DNA from: Tieghemostelium lacteum
Lineage: Eukaryota; Evosea; Eumycetozoa; Dictyosteliales; Raperosteliaceae
Length of the DNA stretch: 64,000 bases
Assembly: GCA_001606155.1 (NCBI GenBank)
Contig: LODT01000006.1
Coordinates: 966,051 to 1,030,050 of the forward strand
Direction: 5' to 3'
Positions within the stretch are counted from its first letter, which is position 1; each line of letters opens with the position of its first letter. Shown piece by piece: positions 55,631-64,000 of the stretch. A program made the translations under genes and the position numbers. The notes under the pieces are model-generated. The model was not told the DNA's origin, ran no database searches, and saw only the letters and a program-made list of their open reading frames with translations.

Positions 55631-56189
55631 TTTTGTTGTGTGTTATGCTGTAAGTTGTAAAACTAAACTTTCTTAATTGGTTTTTCTTTTGCTAAATATA
55701 TATTATATCTATCGATTGGTGGAATTGTTTTTCTGTTTATTATAATTGTTATTTATAAACATAACAGGTCATAAACCAACAAAATGAATGGTTAGATATT
55801 ATTGATGATTAAAATTTTAAAAATATATTTAAATAAAATTATTTTTGAATAAAAAAATCAAACCCCACATTAGCACACATTGTCAAACACACAGCCCACT
55901 TTTAAAATAATTTAAAGATCTACAATTTCTATTTTACAATATTTACCTTGTATACTAATGTTTATAACAAAAAGATAAAAAGTCCTTCAAATCAAACACT
56001 AAAAACAATCAAAAAAAAATCAAAAAAATCAAACGCAAAAAAAAACCTTTTGAGTATCTCTCTTAGCTCAACGGCAATCAAATTGTATATATAAAATTTA
56101 AAAAAAAAAAAAATATAAAAACAATCAGAGATTTGGTGCAAAAATAAAAAAAAATTAAAAAATCAAAAAGCCCTCGCTTTCTATAATTC
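55631..56189. other. Intergenic region between divergent genes
   Basis: This 559-bp spacer lies between the receptor (-) and the unknown gene at 56190 (+). It has a CA-rich patch (CCCACATTAGCACACATTGTCAAACACACAGCCCAC, 55864-55900), which on the other strand reads as GTGTG elements, and A-runs up to the ATG at 56190. A short stretch at 56062-56076 looks like a tRNA A-box but has no partner. Confidence 0.5.
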
Positions 56190-56986
56190 ATGGATTTGGA
56201 TTCTACACAATTAGGAATATTATCTATATCTCCAACACCAACTCTAAATAGAATTGATGAAACAATGAATGATCACTCATTTGACAGTGATGATGATGAC
56301 CAAGATTCATTTATTCAATTTCATAAATCAAATTCAATTGATCTCCATACACACAATCAACACCAAACTTCAAATAGTAATACAATAGATGATTGTTCCA
56401 ACAACAACAACAACAACAACAATAACAATCTTTTATTAAACAAAGTTTTAAAACCATCACATGCATTTATATTATTATCAACATTTAATCAACCACAAAA
56501 GTCATGTGCTCTCATTGGTCAACATAGATTGATTGCACTACACAAAATACAACTTTCTAGAAAGAAAAAGGTAAATATCAACAAAAAATTACAAAAAAAA
56601 TTATTATTTGAAATTAAACATGCGTATATATTAATAATTCATATAATTAGGAAAAGGATAGAAGACAAAAATTAATAACAAGTTTTTCAAATTCACCAAC
56701 ATCACAAACTAATTGTAATAGTAATAGTAATTGTAATAGTATTTATAATAATGAGAATATAAATTTAGAAGAATGTTTTAATAGTTTATCAATTGATAAA
56801 TCAAATAGTAATAATAGTAATAACTCAGAAAGTTTATATAAAGTTAAAATACCAACTGTAAAAACAAATTCATATAAACCAACGTATCAATCTCTTACGA
56901 AAATATCGCCTCTTTTAAATAGGAGAGCTTTAAAAGAGAGTAATATTAGATTGGCATCTTCTCCAACTGATTTAATATTACAATAG
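56190..56986 (+). CDS. Unknown Ser/Asn-rich protein
   Basis: Exons are 56190-56570 and 56651-56986, with an 80-bp intron (GTAAAT..ATTAG, phase 0), giving 238 residues. I do not recognise the family. The N-terminal half is acidic and Asn-rich (DSDDDDQDSF, then a run of Asn). The centre has a basic helix-like block spanning the junction (LIALHKIQLSRKKKEKDRRQ). The end has a motif-like block (SPLLNRRALKESNIRLASSP) with possible Ser-Pro phosphorylation sites. The second exon has no ATG of its own near its start and is found only by splicing. It is probably a regulatory or scaffold protein of unknown role. Confidence 0.6.
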
Positions 56987-57192
56987 ATATAACCCTCATC
57001 CACACACTTTGTATATTCAAATTGAAATCGAACAATAAAGAAATATTAATGTTTTTAATATGTGATAATTCAAAAAACCACAAGTTGACACTCCAACTCA
57101 CTATGGTCAATTGACAAAATGAAAATTTTTTTTTTTTTAATTTTTTTTTTTGATGATCATATTTTGAATTCAAACTTTAGGTGTGAAATAAA

Positions 57193-57894
57193 ATGAACAA
57201 GATTCTAAAATATTCATTAGTTTTGGTAGTATTGTTATCTATTATAGATTCAACTTGGGGATTGACTTTTCAAGTAGAACCAAAACAACAAGAATGTTTT
57301 TATAATTATGTTGAAGGTGGTAAAACATCTTTAATCCTCTACCAAGTAATTAGAGGTGGTCTATTGGATATCGATATTAGAGTAAGAATTACAATAGCAA
57401 TTACAATTAATATAGAGGAAACAATATATCTAATATAGGAAATTTGGATTATATAGATTTTTGATCCAAAAGGTAACACTATATTCTCTAGATTACATTT
57501 TGATACTACAATGAAAGGAAGACAATCATTTACCGCCGCAGAATCAGGTGCATATAAATTATGTTTCAATAATGAAATGTCAAGATTTACAGCAAAAGTT
57601 ATTACATTTACATGGAATCTCGAGGAATTCAATCCAAATGAATATGCCAAAGGTGCAACTTTGAATCCAATGGAACATTCAATTCAAAAGATTGAAAGAG
57701 TTTTACAATCAGTTGTACATGAACAAAAGAGATTGAGATACAGAGAACAAGCCAATAGAGATACCTCTGAATCTACCAACGGTCGTGTTGTTTGGTGGTC
57801 TATTGGTGAAGTTGCAATCTTGGTTGTTATGGGTGTTGCTCAAATTTGGTATCTTAGAAAATGGTTTGATTCTCGTTCTACTGGTAGAGTGTAA
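57193..57894 (+). CDS. p24/TMED family cargo receptor (emp24/gp25L)
   Basis: Exons are 57193-57381 and 57457-57894, with a 75-bp GTAAGA intron (phase 0), giving 208 residues. p24 proteins cycle between ER and Golgi in COPI/COPII vesicles and help pick cargo such as GPI proteins. Order: signal peptide (MNKILKYSLVLVVLLSIIDS); GOLD domain with CFYNYVEGG and LCFNNEMSRFTAKVITFTWN; a coiled coil (MEHSIQKIERVLQSVVHEQK); one transmembrane span (VAILVVMGVAQIWYL); and a short cytosolic tail (RKWFDSRSTGRV). The tail has an aromatic residue for COPII binding but no C-terminal dilysine. Length and domain order are normal for the family. Confidence 0.93.
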
Positions 57895-58402
57895 ACATCA
57901 TCACCAGCACCAATATTAAATAAATACTCCTATCTCTCCCCTTTATAATTATATTCAAATAACTGCAACCTTACCACAAACAGAATTAACAATACCAACA
58001 ACACAGAAATTTCTTTTTTTTTGATGTAAAATTACATATGTATAAGTAAACACTGACCAAATACACATTCCAAACTAAATACTATCACTTTTAATATTTA
58101 CTAATTTAAGAATTTTATTTTCAAATGGAGAATTCAACAGTATTCATACTCTTACAAAATTTAATGATCAATATTTTGATATTACATTTGCACATCCCAA
58201 AATAAGTCCACATTGATATTTTAAAACTTATTTTTTTTCTCCAAAGAAAAAGATTTTTGTCATTTGGCATAGTAATTTGATATTTTTTCTAAGTTTTGCA
58301 AAGAATTATTAGTATTGATTCTAAGTTTTTTAGAAAAGGGAAATTAATTGTTATATTATTTTTTTTGTTTATTTTGCAAATAATATTCACATACACATTT
58401 TC
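57895..58402. other. Spacer with start of the 2.9-kb repeat unit
   Basis: The first ~210 bp is ordinary spacer. From about 58108 the sequence matches the flank before the next F-box copy (see 60945-61240): TTAAGAATTTTATTTT, then a shortened form of the coding-like fragment found at 60963-61116, then a TTTTGCAAAGAATTATTAGT stretch. It is the left, decayed end of the tandem unit holding the gene at 58403. Confidence 0.6.
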
Positions 58403-60538
58403 ATGAAAAGAAAATTAGTAGGTAATTCTTCAAAACAACAAAATATTAAAAGATATCATTTTGATTTTAAGGTGTGTTGCTATTCATGAATTAAGTTAAA
58501 GATATATTTAAATGACTAATATAATTTTTTAGATATTCACAGAAAATGATATTTACATAAATATTTTTAAATATCTATGTTTTGAAAATAATTTTAATAG
58601 ATTTTATTTAGTTTGTAAAGATTGGTGTGATAAGTTTATTAACAGTAACAATAGATTATGGAGAGAACTAACAGTAACAAGATGGTGTGAATTAAATGGT
58701 TATACAAACTTATTCTCACCAACATCAAAGTATTTTACAATACCCGAATCAAAATCGAATTTTAAAATATTTTATGATGGATCAAAAAGAGAACCAACAC
58801 CAAAATATGTATATGATGGAGTTCAGTTCGGTAAACCAACTATAGAATACAAAAATAGAGCAACTCATAAACCACCAGTTCAATACCTCATTAGAAATAG
58901 AAACAGTTTACCAAAATCATGGCATGAGATATTTAAAGAGAGATATATTAAAGAGAATATCACTAGAGAGTATTATAAACTTCATCTTCAAGATTATAGT
59001 AAACAAGAGGATAAACGATCTATTATGAAGAGAGTAAAATCAATTTCAAGTGTACCATCATTGAACAAATCAATCTATACGAATATTGAAAATACCAAAA
59101 TCATTCTCATATTAGATTCTGTAATATACAGTGATCTAGTATCACAAAGAGATAATTACTTTTGTGGTATTAATAATGGTATGGAGCAGATAGACTATAT
59201 GCTCTGTAGAGGTTCTATAATGAATTTAAATGGTGATATTGTAGAATTCTCATTTAGACAGTTACACACAATAGAGGGTGATAGGAGTTATGGATTTTAT
59301 AGAGATCCATATTCTCATATTCAATTTGGTCAATATTACCATGTTATTCCAGAACTATACGCCAGAGAATTTAGTGATGATGATGATGATGAATATGATT
59401 CAAGCCAATACCCAGCATATTACCAATTTATTAATGAAATAACTAAATTAATCAATGGAAATACTTCAATATTCTCCAATACAGATATTGAACAACTCAT
59501 TAGTTATATCATTCCCACATATGCATATAATAATGAATACTATCAGTTTTACCCTCTTAGTGTTAAAAATAATATCACCACTTCCAATGATATACCCACC
59601 TCCACTAATAATAGAACAACTTGCAATAATAGTAATAATAATAATCCCAATATCACAGAAAATATAACAATATTCTCAACTATCATTAAATTTTTATCAA
59701 ATGATAATGAATTTAATAGATTCTTTTTAGTATGTAAACAATGGACTCATAATTTAAATTATAAAGAAGCAATCTGGAAAGAAATTTGCTTTGAAAGATG
59801 GAAATATTTAGAATATAATACTGTTCAATTTATTGAAAATAATACAACAGATAATAATAGTAATAATAATAATAAGAAAAATGAAGGTAATATTATTAAA
59901 TATAGAAATTCATATCCTAATAGGTGGTCAACTCTATTTAAAGAAAGATATATTAAAGAAAATATTATTCTTAAATATTTTAATTTTAATTTACTTTCAA
60001 TTAAAAGAGCAAAATCAATTGAAATTTTGATAAAAAGAATCATTGATATTATAGAGATACCATGTCTAGATAGAATTAGATATTATAAAGATATTGATAA
60101 TATTCATTTAATTGGATTGTTAGATTCTGTAATATTTAGTAATTATAAAATTGAAAGACGTGATTTCTATGGTGGTATGAGTTCTGGTATGGGACTAAAA
60201 GAATCAATGTCCTTATCAGGTACATTATTAACTATTCAAGTAAAATCATTCCATTTTCATTTGATTTATTCTGGTGTATTAAAGGTGGTCATTCTGATGG
60301 ATATTATAGTGAAGGTGGCTTCATTATTTTTGGAAATGAACAGTTTAAAATTGATATAGAAATCTACACTGATGAAGAATACCCACTATTTGATGAATTT
60401 ATATCAAATACAACTAAGTTGATTAATGGTGATATAGATATATTTACTTCACAAGATACCAAATCATTTTTAAAATATATTTTACCCAATTATGTCTTCA
60501 ATAACCCTTTTTTTCATTTCTATGAATTAGAGATTTAA
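58403..60538 (+). pseudogene. Double F-box family gene, copy B, frameshifted
   Basis: Exon 1 is 58403-58471 and exon 2 starts at 58533 after a 61-bp GTGTGT intron, just as in copies A and C. The frame runs to 60359 (608 residues) but loses homology after 60240. Copy C reads ATTCAAGGTAAAATC where B reads ATTCAAGTAAAATC, so one G is missing at 60240/60241. Past that point the family sequence continues in another frame (GGHSDGYYSEGGFIIFGNEQ...) to a TAA at 60536-60538. The protein part holds both F-box units: the first after exon 1, the second around 59680-59760 (FLSNDNEFNRFFLVCKQW). It may be an early pseudogene or still make a protein lacking the last ~90 normal residues. It lacks the acidic C-terminal tail of copy C. 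Confidence 0.75.
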
Positions 60539-60689
60539 TGAATAAAAAAATAAAAAATGATTAATTAAACTGTATTTGAAGTAATCAATTTCGTATTCTT
60601 CTATTGTAATCTATATTATGTATTTGATTTTTTTATTAGTTAATTAAAATGATGAAATATATTACTAAACATAGAAAAATAAGACAACA

Positions 60690-60935
60690 ATTGAGATAGA
60701 TAATAAAAAAAGCCTTATGATTCTGTTCCAATTGAGAAACACAAAATTTTATCTGAGATAACTATAGGAATGCCAATATTTATTTATAATTGAATGAAAT
60801 AAAATATTTGACTCAGGTTCACAAAAAGTGAGATTGAGTTTCTGTATGGCGGTATTGTCACATATAGCCTCTGATAGAGTATGAATATCCCAAATATATA
60901 CCAGATAACATATTAAATTTTTGGGTGTTGGTATG
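60690..60935 (-). pseudogene. Fragment of an LRR-type gene, reverse strand (unit 1)
   Basis: Read on the reverse strand from about 60934, an open stretch of ~60 codons gives IPTPKNLICYLVYIWDIHTL, SEAICDNTAIQKLNLTFCEP and INKYWHSYSYLR before a stop. Composition and the IQKLNL core fit a leucine-rich or F-box/LRR protein. No start or full gene is present. The same fragment, with a different set of indels, occurs at 63540-63840, so it duplicated along with the F-box gene. Confidence 0.6.
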
Positions 60936-60962
60936 AAATTTAAGAATTTTATTTTATTTTAG

Positions 60963-61116
60963 ACATTCAATAGAGGATGAAAGCAATAAGGTCTTCAAAT
61001 CATTTAGAGACAGAATTAAACAGTATTCATATACTCTTACAAAATTTAATGATGAATATATTGATATTACAATTGCACATACACCAGGTGGATTTGATAA
61101 TTTTTTTTTTTCGTGA
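60963..61116 (+). pseudogene. Coding-like exon fragment of unknown family (unit 2)
   Basis: After an acceptor-like TTTATTTTAG the sequence is open for ~50 codons: HSIEDESNKVFKSFRDRIKQ, then YSYTLTKFNDEYIDITIAHT and PGGFD, ending in a T-run and stop. It looks like the last exon of a gene whose other exons are absent. A decayed copy lies at 58120-58200, and another with an in-frame stop at 63863-64000 (window end). I do not recognise the family. Confidence 0.5.
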
Positions 61117-61247
61117 AATAAGATTTTTGTCATTTGTTTTTATTAGTAAATTTTGAAATTGTTCTAAATTTTGCAAAGAATTATTAGTTATTACTAGTAT
61201 TGATACTAAGTTTTGATAAAGGATTTGAAAATAATATTCACACATTA

Positions 61248-63473
61248 ATGAAAAGAAAATTAGAAGGTAATTCTTCAAAACAACAAAATATTAAAAGATA
61301 TCATTTTGATTTTAAGGTGTGTTGCTATTCATGAATTAAGTAAAAATATAATTAAATGACTAATATAATTTATTAGATATTCACAGAAAATGATATTTAT
61401 ATAAATATTTTTAAATATCTATGCTTTGAAAATAATTTTAATAGATTTTATTTAGTTTGTAAAGATTGGTGTGATAAGTTTATTAACAGTAACAATAGAT
61501 TATGGAAAGAACTATCAGTAACAAGATGGTGTGAATTAAATGGTTATACAAACTTATTCTCACCAACTTCAAAGTATTTTACAATACCCGAATCAAAATC
61601 GAATTTTATAATATTTTATGATGGATCAAAAAGACAATCAACACCAAAATATGTATATGATGGAGTTCAGTTCGGTAAACCAACTATAACATACGACAAT
61701 AGAGCAAGAAATAAACCACCAGTTCAATACCTCATTAGAAATAGAAACAGTTTACCAAAATCATGGCATGAGATATTTAAAGAGAGATATATTAAAGAGA
61801 ATATCACTAGAGAGTATTATAAACTTAATCTTCAAGATTATAGTAATCAAGAGGATAAACAATCTATTATGAAGAGAGTAAAATCAATTTCAAGTGTACC
61901 ATCATTGAACAAATCAATCTATACGAATATTGAAAATACCAAAATCATTCCCATATTAGATTCTGTAATATACAGTGATCTAGTATCACAAAGAGATAAT
62001 TATTTTCATGATATTGATAATGGTATGGAGCAGATAGACTATATGCTCTGTAGAGGTTCTATAATGAATTTAAATGGTGATATTGTAGAATTCTCATTTA
62101 GACAGTTACACACAATAGAGGGTGATAGGAGTTATGGATTTTATAGAGATCCATATTCTCATATTCAATTTGGTCAATATTACCATGTTATTCCAGAACT
62201 ATACACCAGAGAATTTAGTGATGATGATGATGATGAATATGATTCAAGCCAATACCCAGCATATTACCAATTTATTAATGAAATAACTAAATTAATCAAT
62301 GGAAATACTTCAATATTCTCCAATACAGATATTGAACAACTCATTAGTTATATCATTCCAACATATGCATATAATAATCAATACTATCAGTTTTACCCTC
62401 TTAGTGTTAAAAATAATATCACCACAACCAATGATATACCCACCTCCACTAATAATAGAACAACTTGCAATAATAGTAATAATAATCCCAATATCACAGA
62501 AAATATAACAATATTCTCAACTATCATTAAATTTTTATCAAATGATAATGAATTTAATAGATTCTTTTTAGTATGTAAACAATGGACTCATAATTTAAAT
62601 TATAAAGAAGCAATCTGGAAAGAAATTTGTTTTGAAAGATGGAAATATTTAGAATATTATAATACTGTTCAATTTATTGAAAATTTAGAAAATAATACAA
62701 CAGATAATAATAGTAATAATATTAATAATAATAAGAAAAATGAAGGTAATATTATTAAAAATAGAAATTCATATCCTAATAGGTGGTCAACTCTATTTAA
62801 AGAAAGATATATTAAAGAAAATATTATTCTTGAATATTTTAATTTTAATTTATTTTCAATTAAAAGAGCAAAATCAATTGAAATTTTGATAAAAAGAATC
62901 ATTGATATTATCGAGATACCATGTCTAGATAGAATTAGATATTATAAAGATATTGATAATATTCATTTCATTGGATTGTTAGATTCTGTAATATTTAGTA
63001 ATTATAAAATTGAAAGACGTGATTTCTATGGTGGTACGAGATCTGGTATGGGATTAGAAGAATCAATGTCATTATCAGGTACATTATTAAGTATTCAAGG
63101 TAAAATCATTCCATTTTCATTTGATTTATTCTGGTGTATTAAAGGTGGTCATTCTGATGGATATTATAGTGGCGGTGGTTTCATTATTTTTGGAAATGAA
63201 CAGTTTAAAATTGATAAAGAAATCTACAATGATGAAGAATACCCACTATTTGATGAATTTATATCAAATACAACTAAGTTGATTAATGGTGATTTGGATA
63301 TATTTACTTCACAAGATACCAAATCATTTTTAAAATATATTTTACCCAATTATGTATTCAATAACCCTTTTTTTCGTTTCTATGAATTAGAGATAATTGA
63401 TGACTCTGAAGGTTCTGGATCAGAAGAAAGTTCCTATGAATCTGAAGAGGAAGAGGAAGATGGGGTCCGATAA
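61248..63473 (+). CDS. Double F-box family protein, copy C (most complete)
   Basis: Exons are 61248-61316 and 61377-63473, with a 60-bp intron (GTGTGT..TTAG, phase 0), giving 721 residues. The protein contains two consecutive units of the same design. Unit 1 (~24-390): F-box (IFKYLCFENNFNRFYLVCKD), RYIKENI, LDSVIYSDLVSQRDNY, ITKLINGNTSIFS, then YIIPTYAYNN...FYPL. Unit 2 (~400-705): F-box (IIKFLSNDNEFNRFFLVCKQ), RYIKENI, LDSVIFSNYKIERRDFY, TTKLINGDLDIFT, then YILPNYVFNN...FYEL. So an internal gene duplication created a protein with two F-boxes. An acidic tail ends it (EESSYESEEEEEDGVR). Just past the stop the acidic code goes on in another frame, which suggests a +1 base near 63461-63465. Likely role: SCF adaptor. 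Confidence 0.82.
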
Positions 63474-63539
63474 AGATGATGATGAAGAAGAGGAAATAAA
63501 AAAAAAAAAAAAATAGATTAATTAAACTTTTTCTAATGT

Positions 63540-63840
63540 TTTACCTTTTCAATGAACACACAAGAGAGGGAAGGTTTTTTATCATGACGTAGAGATAAAC
63601 CATATTTCTTTGATTTCTTTATAAAAAAAATAAGACACCAATTGAGATATCTAAGACAACTATAGGAATGCCAATATTTATTTATAATTGAATAAAATAA
63701 TTGACTCAGGTTCACAAAAAAGGAGATTGAGTTTCTGTATAGCGGTATTGTCACATATAGCCTCTGTTAGAGTATGAATATCCCAAATATATACCAGATG
63801 ACATATTAAGTTTATGAGTGTTGGTATGAAATTTATTTAT
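63540..63840 (-). pseudogene. Fragment of an LRR-type gene, reverse strand (unit 2)
   Basis: This is the second copy of the reverse-strand fragment at 60690-60935. It shares LICHLVYIWDIHTLTEAICD and AIQKLNL, then shifts frame in a T-run and continues SIINKYWHSYSCLRYLNWCL and FFIKKSKKYGLSLRHD. It reaches further 3' than the first copy (which stops after WHSYSYLR) but has other indels. No functional gene is expected. Confidence 0.6.
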
Positions 63841-63862
63841 TTAAGAATTTTATTTTATTTTA

Positions 63863-64000
63863 GACATTCAATAGAGGATGAAAGCAATAAGGTTTTCAAA
63901 TAATTTAGAAACAGAATTAAACAGTATTCATATACTCTTACAAATTTAATGATCAATATTTTGATATTACCTTTGAACATCCGATAAAGTTTTTAAAATT
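63863..64000 (+). pseudogene. Start of a third repeat unit, cut by window end
   Basis: This repeats the fragment of 60963-61116 (HSIEDESNKVFK...) with an in-frame TAA after KVFK and small deletions. Its position 2.90 kb after the previous copy implies that another F-box unit lies just beyond the right edge. Confidence 0.6.

Noticed and set aside
56056-56095. TTAGCTCAACGGCA, like the A-box of a tRNA gene
   Set aside because: No acceptor stem, anticodon arm or B-box (GTTC-A) follows; the next 30 bases are A/T runs.

Overview
The window looks like nuclear DNA of a social amoeba (dictyostelid). The DNA is very AT-rich, intergenic stretches are short and full of homopolymer A/T runs, and introns are small (about 54-116 bp) with GTAAGT/GTATGT/GTAGGT donors. 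Proteins carry long Asn, Gln, Ser and Thr tracts. The gene content also fits: kinesin-5 and kinesin-14, a myosin with a RhoGEF tail as in MyoM, an LRR-MAPK-phosphatase of the MPL type, a latrophilin-like GPCR, and large F-box families. I cannot name the species from sequence alone.

Layout. 1-11.9 kb: 3' end of an LRR protein, a class-3 aldehyde dehydrogenase, kinesin-5 directly followed by kinesin-14, a reverse-strand SET-domain protein with a signal peptide, and a p23 co-chaperone. 12.4-19.0 kb: an accessory block of F-box genes and decayed copies, comprising a truncated double-F-box paralogue, a frameshifted F-box/LRR gene, an intact reverse-strand F-box-like gene and a heavily deleted pseudogene. 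19.0-25.3 kb: an AAGAB/p34-like adaptin-binding protein (-) divergent from a CAAX protease (Ste24/ZMPSTE24, six exons), then a three-PAS-domain protein kinase. 25.4-32.1 kb: four intronless F-box-like/LRR paralogues in tandem. 32.1-43.7 kb, all reverse strand: a TPT/DMT-family transporter, a MyoM-type myosin-RhoGEF, an LRR dual-specificity phosphatase and a rhomboid protease. 44.4-57.9 kb: housekeeping and signalling genes, namely a GPI-type surface protein with a Frizzled-like cysteine pattern, the mitochondrial processing peptidase alpha subunit, an LCAT/PLA2G15-type lipase, inositol-3-phosphate synthase (with one frameshift), dynamitin, two unknown proteins, a GPCR and a p24 cargo receptor. 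58.1-64.0 kb: a tandem array with a ~2.9 kb period, each unit holding a double-F-box gene plus fragments of two other coding sequences.

Most multi-exon models were built by joining reading frames at GT..AG borders that keep phase and restore family-typical sequence. Notable results are a short 5' exon of the AAGAB-like gene, a four-exon ALDH whose last exon lies beyond an apparent stop, and six exons for the CAAX protease. The most unusual part is the F-box material. One protein type contains two complete F-box units in series, and its copies are in different stages of decay (intact, 1-bp frameshift, 3' truncation). Around them lie fragments of other genes that moved along with the duplications.

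Coordinates of introns are inferred from sequence only. No transcript, homology search or structure prediction was available.
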